From positions 321,807,294 through 321,871,293 of the forward strand of contig NC_053037.3 in assembly GCF_002575655.3 (NCBI RefSeq): a stretch of 64,000 nt of DNA, read 5' to 3'. The DNA comes from Aegilops tauschii subsp. strangulata (Eukaryota > Streptophyta > Magnoliopsida > Poales > Poaceae). The translations under genes and the position numbers were made by a program. Shown piece by piece: positions 10,601 to 20,062 of the stretch (position 1 is the first letter of the stretch; each line of letters opens with the position of its first letter). The notes below the pieces were generated by a model, which worked only from the letters and a program-made list of their open reading frames with translations, was not told the DNA's origin and searched no databases.

Positions 10601-13152
10601 TGCCTTTGCGCCTACCATGGAGCGACGTCTGCATGAAATTTTATTGCCACACAAGGCTCGTCTCTTTTGCTCTACATGTTCAGTTCCATTGTTTACAATA
10701 ACTGTCATGCATAGGAATAAAACATAGTGAGATTATGTAAGGAGTGCATGCAGAAATCCAGAGTGATGGTAGCAACCTGTGGATAGACCCAAAACCAATA
10801 ATAGCAGGCAGATAATGGCTTCAGTTAAAAAATACAGATAATGGCTTCTTTACTGTTTGTTTCCCACCCAACATGAAACTCATAGTAGACACCGGAGATT
10901 AACCAGATAGTAGATAGATACCATTGATAGTGGCCCCGATATGTACCCCACAACCATTTAAAAACTCAAGTTTGACCATTAGTTTGGAGCTGACTTAGAG
11001 TCTAATCGGTGAACAGGACGATAAAGTAGCATGTAATATTAAGCGATGCATAACGTAAGCAGACACGAAGAGTGCGACCTCTCTTGCGGACCCGTGTAGT
11101 CCTCGAGGTCATCTGCTCGGTTAATGATGGTAATGCAGTTTTCATGGCTGCCAGCGGCGGGGAAGAAGATCTGAGGCGGCGAAAGACAGTCTGGAGGCCG
11201 GATCCCTGCTGTGCTGGACCCTTCTGTCGTTGGAGCAGCTGAGCTGGGGTGGACGACGGCGCGGCAGGAGCGGGACAAACCACGCAAGGTTTTCTTTGAC
11301 AACTATCTGTAAGAGAAGTAATTCTGTAAGGGCTCGTTTGAATTGGAGGATTCCAACAATGCAGGGATAGGAAATAGACAGGAATAGGATAGGAATGCAC
11401 GTGCAAAACAGAGAATTTTAAAACACAGGATTTCTGCCAATCTGGGTGTTTGATTCACAACAATTGGAAGATCACAGGATGCAAAGAAGCATGGTGAGAT
11501 TAAGTCAAACCACAAGAAAATGTACGGTTATAATGCTATTATGCTACTATCTCTTAGTCTTGTGCTTCATGAATAGGAATTTGAAAAGGAGGACAAGTGA
11601 AAATTAGAATTCCTACGTTTTTTCTTTCAAGGAGACACTAAAGGAACAAATCCGTGTGCTTAGTAGACAATATATATAACATGTAGAGTAAAAAAGAGAC
11701 GCAACAAGTGTACAACCTCTTTGGCGAAGCCATGTCGATCTCAGCGTGATTGGGTTGGCCGGTGAGGATGCTCCGGCCGACTTTGCTGTCGGAGGAGGGG
11801 AAGAAGATCTTAGGCGTCTGGAGATGGAGGCCGAGGTACTGCTCCGCTGTGATGGAGGGTTTCGTCGTTGGAGCAGCTCCGGTGAGTTGTATGACGCCGA
11901 GGCTGAAACAGGACAAGAGAGACAACGAACAACGTTAACCTGAGTGGAATTCTAATAGCATCTCCAATACATGACGTAAAATACATAACCACAAAGTGCT
12001 AGATGTAAAATACATCAGCCGCACATCTCTGAACTTAACTGTCGAAACTGAACTTAACTTTCGAAACAGAACTTAACTGTCGAAACTGAATTTTGCTGTC
12101 GAAACTGAATTTTGCTGTCGAAACTGAACGCACTAGCAAGGTGAGGCTACACGTCGGTCGACTGACTTTTTCATCTCTGGTCAGTCAATTTTGCAGCCGT
12201 TGGATACGAAATCAAGGGCCTGCGGTTCATCTTCAACCTCCACCCCCTGAGCTGCCAACCACCACCGGCCAAACGGCAGCCCCCCGCCGCCCGCGGCCGG
12301 CGGTGCGCCGCCCCGCCCGCCCCGAAAACACTCCCCACCGCCGGTCCGCCGTCGCCCCGGCCATCCCTCTAGGCCCCCCCGTGCCGAGCTTTTTCTCCGG
12401 CGATCCCCACGCCACCGCCCCGCCAACGCCCCGCCACCGCCGGCGACCACCGCCCCCATCCTGAACCCTAAGATAGATAGTGGGGTACCTCTCCGGCGAG
12501 CCCCCTCCCCGCTGCTGCTGGTTCTTCCTTCACCCCGGCGAGCCCCCCCCCCCCCCACCCCCTGAAAATCAACTGACCCAAAAGTCGATTCAGTCGACTG
12601 AAGTGTAGCTAAATCGGAGCAGCATCGCAAGCAAGAGCAAGAGCGAGAGCAGCAGCGCGAGCAAGAGCAATAGCAAGAGCAGACCAGGTAGGGGACCGAG
12701 AGCAAGAGCAGAGCAGCAGCGCGAGCAAGAGCTAAAGCAGCAGCAGCTCCTACTGATGTGGACGTCGCCGCCGAGGGAGCGACGCCGTGGAGGAAGTGGC
12801 CGGCGATGCCGCCGTGGATGGAGCCGCGCCGTGTCGGCTCGGGACCGAGCGCCGGCAGCACCGTGAGATCGAATCAAGAAGAAAATGCGGTGATTAGTGT
12901 ACAACCTCTTTGGTGGCGCCGATTAGGCCGCAGCTTCATCCGAGGAAACGGTGATGATGATGCTCTCCGGGTGGTGCAGGTGAAGACGGTGGTGTGGGAA
13001 TGGAGGTGGCGCGAAAGACGAGGGGAACGTCGGGGAGCTCCTTGGAGGTGGAGGACGGGGTGGCTGAACCGGCGGGACGATGAGATCGACGACGGATCCT
13101 CATCCGGTACGGTGGATGAGGGACGTCGAGGTGTTGCTGTGGACGATGTCAT
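7675..13152 (-). CDS. Multi-exon CACTA-borne gene, TnpA-like (accessory protein)
   Basis: The three 3' exons fit together in phase 0 with GT/AG borders. Exon 8958-8596 starts PFELESVMAISKGV and ends KEKKICSQ. Exon 8513-8484 encodes DGIETPMAQQ. The last exon, 8112-7675, starts NADKILENSTALSNG, has coiled-coil-like SLLESQL/RQEAEGLRKSLQ segments and ends GTQDIVS. Upstream exon-like segments at about 9702-9530, 10200-10030, 10701-10495, 11300-11045 and 11905-11715 share motifs with each other. A possible first exon runs from an ATG at 13152 to about 12909 with donor GAG^GT. In En/Spm elements the non-transposase gene encodes a DNA-binding TnpA protein; position and coiled coil fit, but no domain is diagnostic. 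The copy at 10060 has lost one base and is frameshifted, so the transcript may skip that exon or be non-functional. Confidence 0.5.
8968..10480. repeat. Intronic degenerate repeats (CATAATTCACATATATGATG type)
   Basis: The introns between the duplicated exons are filled with variants of ATAATTCACATATATGATGG and CTAAACAGGATGGCATGACA, at 9050-9480, 9770-9930 and 10265-10400. The same repeat in successive introns indicates that the duplication units include intron as well as exon sequence. Confidence 0.75.
11330..11638. mobile_element. Tourist-like MITE (309 bp)
   Basis: It is flanked by TAA at 11327-11329 and 11639-11641. The left end is GGGCTCGTTTGAATTGG and the inverted right end GTGTCTCCTTGAAAG, an imperfect pair. 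The inside carries AATAGGATAGGAATGC and GAATTCCTA-like sequence typical of PIF/Harbinger-related MITEs of grasses. It lies in an intron-like gap of the minus-strand gene. Confidence 0.6.
12029..12127. repeat. 19-bp tandem repeat (TGTCGAAACTGAA)
   Basis: About five degenerate copies of a unit containing CTGTCGAAACTGAACTTAA or its TTTTGCTG variant follow one another. The last two copies are identical. Confidence 0.85.
12128..12599. other. GC-rich spacer of the CACTA element
   Basis: This is a C-rich stretch with CCGCC/CCCCG-type composition and a run of about 15 C near 12547. It is open in several frames at once because of its composition. I see no domain and no conserved reading frame and regard it as a non-coding intron or spacer. 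Confidence 0.5.
12600..12748. repeat. GAGCAA/GAGCAG microsatellite-like tract
   Basis: Hexanucleotide variants GAGCAA, GAGCGA and GAGCAG are repeated about twenty times. Encoded leucine or arginine-serine runs on either strand are composition artefacts. Confidence 0.85.
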
Positions 13153-13159
13153 CGGGGAA

Positions 13160-14330
13160 GAGGCTCCGGCTGGGTGGCGGATGGAGCAGGGTGTGGGGTT
13201 TCGTCGCAGGTTTTCGCAGCCTCGGTGTACGAATGGGTGTGCGGATGGGATGGCAGTGGGGAACCATGGCTTAGAGACGCGCTTGTCCGAAATGTGGGGT
13301 AAGTTACGAAAGTACCCCCACCGATTTGAGGCGGTTCTTTCGGTTCAGGGGTACCACGGGCATTTCGCGTGTCGGGATTTCATAGGAGGTGGGAGTTTTT
13401 GCACGCGTTGTAATTTCAGAATAGCAAGGCGCGGGTTGAGATGGAGGCAGTTGTCGGAGCACAACGAGACAAAGATATATCTTAAATATTTCGGGCTAAC
13501 AAGGCGCGGGTTGAAATTTCCGGACAAGCCTAACGTGTACTGTACAAAATCAATGCGCACTACAAATGTCATTCAAAACTTTGAATTCATGTTATGTTCA
13601 ATTAAAATATTTCGCTACGTGTATAATGCATGCAACCTACTACTCAAATGAACGTTTTAGTGCATTCAAACGTATATACTACTGCTTCAATATGAACTAA
13701 ATTTGAATTCGTTTCTCTATTAGAATAAGATCTACAGTAATGATTGTTGTGAAGTCAAAGCATTTGAATTCGTTTCTCTGTTTTAATAAGATCTACAATC
13801 ATCATTATTGTCAAGTTAAACCATCGTTTGTGTATTATCTTCACAGCACACCACATGATTAGTCTCGAGTTACATATGAACTATGTGTACTATATGAACT
13901 CGAACTAGATTTTTTGAATCCACTTTATTTTGATTTCAAATCACATTACATTTCTAGCTCTAGCTAGATCTTCATAATCTAAACCATGTCTCATATGTAT
14001 AATGTGTTTATCACATTATGTATGGTGCCCCGCCCCCTACGCCTACAAGTATTTAGATGTGAGTTGCAAACACCACACATTACCACAAATTCAAATAAAA
14101 TGTGAGAATGTTCGATATATAGTATTGTTTAGATTGTTCGATATTTAGTTGTAAGCTGCAAACGCCACACATTATCACAAATTCAAATAAAATGTGAGAT
14201 TGTTTGATGTATAGTATGGTTTAGATTGTTCGGCATTTAGCTGTGAGTTGCAAACGCCATGCATTATCACATTATGGTATAACATGTGCACAGCACGTGT
14301 ATCACCGCTATATTCATGCATGCAATGTTT
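13160..14330. repeat. AT-rich CACTA interior with short direct repeats
   Basis: Two copies of TTTGAATTCGTTTCTCT lie about 67 bp apart (13700 and 13767). Three copies of a unit with GAGTTGCAAACACCACACAT followed by AAATTCAAATAAAATGTGAG begin near 14057, 14151 and 14246, a period of about 95 bp. The upstream part (13160-13650) may be the promoter side of the minus-strand gene. I see no other gene. Confidence 0.6.
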
Positions 14331-14389
14331 AAAACACTATGATCTCCTATTCAAATATATGAATCCGCTTTCATATCAAATTATGATCT

Positions 14390-16198
14390 TTGTTAGTCTC
14401 TTACACCCACACAATCCTCTAACCTTTGTAGCTACCACTAACTTTCTCTCGTGCATGCACACGCCCTCCTCGCCCTCCCCCTCCCTCGGCATTCTATCCA
14501 CCGGGCACATTCATTTTTTTCTTTAGGTCGTTCTCCCAGAGTCTCCACAACTCCTTTCCCACACACACCGATCGATAAACCTCTCCAGCGATGCCTGCCT
14601 ACAACATACACACACACCTTCAATCTCCTCCTTTATGTGTCCTTGCCTCGTGTCTCTCATACGGTCAGACACACGTGTAAACTCTCGCCCCTCTTTTCAT
14701 CGATCTCACAACCGCACACTCCTCCCCCTATCTAGCTAGTAGTTGGGCCTCTCGCACCACCTCCTAGCTCCATTCTCTCTGTCTATCCGTCTCGCTGGGC
14801 CTTATTTGCCTCTAACAAATGGACATACACAGACCGATCTCTCGCTATACATATAGCTAGCTAGGTCCTTATAACTCGTTTTTACCCACACGTCAATCGA
14901 TCTACCTCATTAGTTGTGTCTCTCCCTTCCTCCGACAAACAACAATTGATCTACCGATCTAGTTAGGTTTGCTTACCAAACACATGGTTCCCCTTCATCA
15001 TCCATGGATGCGTCCCAACAGATCTATCACGCACAGGCACACACAGAAACACATCCCCACTCTTATTGATAACATTGCAGTTCCACCCTCAGTTTGTCTA
15101 GTAGGCCTCTCCCACCATCTTCGAGAAGCAACTCCATCAGCCATCCAGCACTCTACCCCTCTCCCTCCCTCTCTCTCTCTCCTCTCTCTCTCTCTGTCCC
15201 ATCATATTTCCCGTCCTTCAGTTATGTATGGATGTCGACCGATCTCCCTCAAGACATAGCTGGGTCTCTCCTTCTCAACACATATACGAGTCGTTCTACC
15301 TCTATAGTTAGGCCTCTACCTACCCCTCCCCCACCCCCCTCCCCCCCCACACACACACCGATACATCGAGTGCTCTAGTCATGTCTCCCTGCCACACACA
15401 AACTTGACATGTGCCCTCTAACGTTCCGGTAGGCCAGTCGCCCTATATCTTTGACTTTCACACACACACAATTTTGATGGCTCTCTTCATCGATCTCGCA
15501 CCCACCCACTTGATCCTCTCTTTGACTCTATCGATAGCTATGACCCCTCCCTCTCTTCTCGTGGATTGCCCAACCCTCTATGTATGATATGGATAGGCCT
15601 CTATTTCACACACATTGCATGCAAAATTTTGTTTGAGATGTCATCGACACATATTCCCACAAATAATTCATGAAATCAACCCCCACCCCACCCCCACCCC
15701 AAAACAAAAAACACTCACGAACGCGGTTTGTATCTCTCTCACACACACACGTAGGTGGGGGACATGCACGAAGAGAAGAGGTGCATGCACGGCGCACGTA
15801 CTCCCATCTCTTTCCCAACCACACCCGCGCGGGTACACGGTGGAGCTCATTTCTGTACGAAAAAGGCAGCCCACGTGGTAATTTGGCACGTGTACTGGTT
15901 GTCCACTTGGTGGAGGGAGGATCGTCTACCACAGGTGAACAAACAAATTGCGACTTGACATGTTATGTTAAAAAAAGAGGCAAACCATGTGGGGGCTACC
16001 TTAGAGGCAAGGCTCTATACACTGCAGTACTTTTGATGTGTCCCGTCAACTCGCAGAACGAGGAGAAGCTTGCTTAGTACACCGTCTCCCCCGCCCACGG
16101 GCGCGGTGGCTCGCAGGATGAGGTGAAGCTTGCTCCGCCTTACGCCCGCTCCCTCGCCCATGCGCGCGGTGGCTCGCAGGACGAGGAGAAAAATTTAC
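14390..16198. other. Pyrimidine-rich CACTA interior
   Basis: A long CT/CA-rich plus strand carries many CTCTCTC, CACACACA and CCCCCACCCC tracts and recurrent GATCGATCT and CTAGCTAG words. The right part has three copies of a segment like GTGGCTCGCAGGACGAGGAG (16047, 16110, 16168). Open frames here come from skewed composition and have no recognisable protein. Confidence 0.55.
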
Positions 16199-16200
16199 TA

Positions 16201-16376
16201 CTCCCTCCGTTTACTCCTCGTCCCTACTACCTTGGTTATAGAGATTATATCATATTGTTTGGAATATATATGTCCTTTAGTAGATTTCAATATGAACTAC
16301 TAGTACATACTCCAAACACTGATGTATATAGACGTATTTTAGAGTGTAGATTCACTCATTTTGCTCCGTATGTAGC
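16201..16376. mobile_element. Stowaway MITE, left part
   Basis: It starts with CTCCCTCCGTTTACTCCT after TA and has the internal CACTCATTTTGCTCCGTATG segment of the common Triticeae Stowaway elements. The expected right end (ACGGAGGGAG) is absent here. A matching right end occurs at 17325-17349. Confidence 0.7.
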
Positions 16377-17324
16377 ACTCTCCCTCGCCCCTCGACCCTC
16401 GCCCACGTGGTGGACGTGCAGCAATTCATTCGATCTCATATAGCCAGAACGATATATACTGCACTACCACTATTGCTCGACTTCCCGAAGAGGCGAAGAG
16501 CCAATCGCAAGGTTAATATTTTGGAGATGCCAAGCGCAAGGTTATAGGAGAACGAGTAGTAGGTGCCGCGTCATTTATAAATAAAGTTTTTTTTCTTCAG
16601 TGGCACGTACGCAATATGATAGGTTCATATGGAGAAAAAAGGAAACCGCTCCACTATATACATAGTCAGGACAGGCCAGCCTACACGGTTGCTTGTTGGG
16701 GTTGCTATCTTCACACTCTCTCGCACAAAACGACTGTGGCCACATCTCTAACATCCCGGCGAATCACGTCCGCTTGGGGAAGGGGTGGATGCTTAGTGTA
16801 GATGCGGTGGCCGTCGCCGACGGCGAAAACCCACTGTCGGCACGTCCTGATCAGGGGTCCCCGCCGTTCTCTCTCACAAAGCCGATGAGGTTGCCTTCGT
16901 CCCTTGCTCACTGCCGCGACGTGGGTAGTTGCCGCCTCCCGCCGCCCTCCTCAAGGTTGAGCTACGTCCCTCAGGTACAACTCCCTTTACAGCCGGCTTG
17001 CACCACTGCTCCAGCTGCCCACATCACTCCCTGTGGATATTTCTCTACTTCTTTGCCCCGCACATACCTCTACTGGCTTCTACGTACTGTATTTGTGATG
17101 AGTTTATGTCTCATCAACTAGTCCCAGTAATCCTATTCTAATCATGCTTCTTCAATTTCTTTGCCACAGGGATGCTCATCTCGATTTTGGTGAAACTGCA
17201 CAAAATGATCCGATGGTCAAAAGGTTGCAAACTTCATTTATTAGGAAGCTCGAACGTTGCCAGCAAATTGAAGCCTGGTCAGGATTCACGGTTCAAGGGC
17301 TAGGGACTGCATGGACTCATCTAG

Positions 17325-17349
17325 TAGTAATATTTAGGAACGGAGGGAG
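17325..17349. mobile_element. Stowaway MITE, right end
   Basis: The sequence AATATTTAGGAACGGAGGGAG followed by TA is the standard right end of a Stowaway MITE. It may be the missing half of the element that starts at 16201. Confidence 0.65.
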
Positions 17350-17351
17350 TA

Positions 17352-18400
17352 CTATGTAAAGAGTTAGGTGTCGCACGGTGATAGTGTGAGGTGGGCCGTG
17401 TAATCACTGAGCATGCGTGTTTTCACTGCTCTTGCACGCCTCCGCTATAAGAATGGAGAAAATTGTAATCTAGTAGTAGTACCTCCTTTCGCCGAAAGCG
17501 TGGGACATCCAGCAGTCCTACCACCTCAGTAATAAAGACCAATGAGCCGTCAAATCACATAGACCCAGCAGTAAGTTGGACGGACGAAGCAACCATCACT
17601 CTTGCGCCAGTGAGAGGTCGCGTCCGCTCTGCCCGGGCATGAATGCGGCACCGATTCTTTGGAGCGCTGACCGTTTCGGGCGGGAAGCGCGCGGGGGCGA
17701 TGGAGGGGCTTTGGGTGGGCCAGGCTGGTCAGGAGCGGGCGTGGCAGCTGTCCGCATGTCCCTACCGGACACGCCCGGAAACGAGAGGATGCACCGACTC
17801 TCGCGGCTAAAATCGTACACTACACAACATCTCTCTGTAGGAGTAGGTCGATCTGTCGCTCTCTCTAACACACACATGCTGTTAAACACACACACACACA
17901 CACACACGCACGCACACGCACGCACGCACCTTGGTCCCGTTGCACCTTCTAACGTGACTTATTACACTTAGACGGAGGGAGTAGTAAGTATACGAGATAC
18001 GGTGGCACACTGACTTAAGTCGAATACAAGTGCCCAAAATTTGTGTGCATGTTATAATAAGGATTCACTTAAAATAGTACGTGAGCGAACAGAGGGATCA
18101 ATTGGATAGTGTTCCCGAGCAGTAGCGAGATGTGTGAGGTAAGATACACCGCTGGCGCTTTTAATTTTTCTTATTAATTTGTTTGTTTCACCCTCTGACT
18201 GGTGGGACCCAACGTACTACGTGGAGAGAGGTAAGGTGACTAAGGCTGCATTATTTCTGCACCACTGTGGATAGTCTTACCACCAAAGCCACATGACACG
18301 ATTATGATTGAAATCCCAATGACTCCCACACACACACACAAAAACACGGCATGCTTGTCACATGAATGCAGGAATGTATAAAAGGTTATTTCCCTCTCGT
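17352..18400. other. CACTA interior with a CA microsatellite and Stowaway remnant
   Basis: A (CA)n/(CG)CA tract lies at 17883-17928, and a Stowaway-type right end, TTAGACGGAGGGAGTA, lies at 17967-17983 without a matching left end. Short open frames across 17576-17971 have no recognisable domain, and I see no gene. Confidence 0.55.
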
Positions 18401-18413
18401 TGAACATAACGGG

Positions 18414-18480
18414 AGGGTTGTGTAGCTGGTTAGCCTGTTCACTCATCAAACTTGAGGTCTCGGGTTCGATAACTACCTTG
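18414..18480 (+). other. tRNA-like segment (possible SINE or tRNA relic)
   Basis: The segment has an A-box-like part, TAGCTGGTTAGCCTG, and a B-box-like part, TCGGGTTCGATAACT, 35-40 bp apart, as in tRNA-derived promoters. It does not fold into a convincing full tRNA, and no poly-A or target duplication is evident. It is either a SINE head or a decayed tRNA copy. Confidence 0.3.
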
Positions 18481-18573
18481 AGCATAATTTGTGCCAGGAG
18501 GATTCTTTGACTGGTCAAAATGTTTTCTAGGGTTTGCACGCTTCACACTCTCTCTCCAGTATATATATACACG

Positions 18574-18679
18574 CTGGAGCCTCAGCGCTTGTAGTTGCTC
18601 TCTTCACACTCTCTCGCCCTCTCCCGCTGGAGCCTCAGCGCTTGTAGTTGCTCTCTTCACACTCTCTCGCCCTCTCCAG
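18574..18679. repeat. 53-bp tandem duplication
   Basis: The unit starts CTGGAGCCTCAGCGCTTGTA, includes CTTCACACTCTCTCGCCCTC, and is present twice in a row (18574 and 18627). A related CTTCACACTCTCTC block occurs at 16711. It sits just 5' of a candidate first exon of the plus-strand region. Confidence 0.85.
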
Positions 18680-18948
18680 ATCTAAACAAGACTTCATTGG
18701 CCTCTCTCTCCCCTCACTGCTGCTCAAAGAGTCGGCAGGATCCGTCTGCCGGGAAGGGAAGGAGGCTTAACGCTGTCGCCGTCGGCGAGGGACTACCGGC
18801 GCAGCTGTTCACTTTCCACCCAGCGGCGGCGCGGGAGGGCCTCCGACCCCTTCTTCGCCGCTGTCCTGTCGCCCACCGAACCACGCCCCAAGAACCTTAA
18901 GGTATAATTTACTTACTCCACATGCATTGCTCTAGCTGCATGTATACC

Positions 18949-19185
18949 ATGAATCTAGGACGTGGTTCAAAGAGGAAAGGAGTGGGGGAAAGTAGTGGGA
19001 AAAGTTGTATATAGCATGAATCTAGGACGTGGTTCAAAGAGGAAATGAAGGGGGAAAGTTGTATAGCATGAATCTAGGACGTGGTTCAAAGAGGAAAGGA
19101 ATGGGGGAAAGTAGTGGGGAAAGTTGTATCACATAAATCTAGGACGTGGTTCAAAGAGGAAAGGAAGGTGCGAAAGTACTAGTTC
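18949..19185. repeat. About 60-bp minisatellite (CTAGGACGTGGTTCAAAGAG)
   Basis: There are four copies of GAATCTAGGACGTGGTTCAA followed by AGAGGAAAGGA and a variable GGGGAAAGTAGT part, starting near 18951, 19018, 19070 and 19135. A partial fifth copy follows near 19180. Confidence 0.88.
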
Positions 19186-19414
19186 AAAAAGGAAAGGAAG
19201 GGGCAAGGCTGTAGAGTTTGAGCAGGACTAGATGTGTTGCGCTCACATAGGGAAAGGTGTCTAAAGATAACAAAATTGGGACCAACACAAATATGCTCCT
19301 TGGTTGTTTGTTCTTTGTTGCAACAGACTGTGCATGACCACAGTACATCGGTAGATGCACATGGTGCTGGTGCGTCCACTGTCCCGTGCAACTCATTAGT
19401 TGTTGTTAATCTAA

Positions 19415-19724
19415 GGCCATGTTTGGTTAAAAACTCCCTAGTCCCTACCTGCTTGGTTCCAGGGACTAAACATGGACTAGAGGTTATTAAATGACATGCT
19501 AAAAGACCATGTTACCCCTAGTAATGAACTAATTGAGACAAGGTGCAATGCATGGCAGGGGCAACTGTTGGAAAAAGTCCCAAAAAGACTCCCTCGGGGT
19601 CTTCTTTCTTTAGTCCCAAATGCCCACTTTTAGTCCCTAAAAGTCCCTCCTGTTTGGTTTAGATGGGACTGACACGGAGTTTTTTAGTCCCTACACCAAA
19701 ATGTCCCTGTAAACAAACACCCTC
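19415..19724. mobile_element. Tourist-like MITE (310 bp)
   Basis: It is flanked by TAA at 19412-19414 and 19725-19727. The left end is GGCCATGTTTGGTTA and the inverted right end GAGGGTGTTTGTTTA. It contains several AGTCCCTA/TAGGGACT-type words. The 3-bp TAA duplication and the GTTTGG end fit a PIF/Harbinger-related Tourist MITE. Confidence 0.75.
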
Positions 19725-19982
19725 TAATAATGCCGCTGGAAAATTGATGCAATGCCACAGTTAAAAGCAAATTACATGTTTAACGAATTTTATTGTTAAT
19801 ATAATCTCTATGTTAATATTAATCAATGCCACCGTTTGAGAAATGCTACTGTCTTGCTTTCTTTCCCATTTAGATAAGGTAGATGCTTCTTTTTGTTGGC
19901 TTCTGTGTCATCCACCGTTATTGACCACTAATTGTTTCCTTTGCACCTCTGTGTAAACAGGGTTATCTACTTCACCTCGTTG

Positions 19983-20062
19983 CCATTGTGACCTTTTGTT
20001 GCACTGCACAAAACACTTTTGTTTTAAGAGTGTTTTGTGCAGTTCAACCAAAATGTCACACC
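19983..20062. repeat. Long hairpin with the cassette motif in its stem
   Basis: The arms 19999-20020 (TTGCACTGCACAAAACACT core) and 20026-20047 pair at about 20 of 22 positions around a 5-nt loop. An imperfect outer stem extends to about 19983 and 20062. The stem contains ACTGCACAAAA, the same word found in each repeated cassette of this region. It could be an inverted duplication of a cassette end. Confidence 0.75.

Noticed and set aside
12093..12861. Large overlapping open frames in the C-rich and GAGCAA tracts
   Set aside because: They are open on both strands because of composition; no domain, and the GAGCAA part is a microsatellite.
14248..16077. Several plus-strand frames rich in Pro, Ser, His and Leu
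   Set aside because: They follow CT/CA-rich simple sequence, change frame at each tract and have no recognisable protein.
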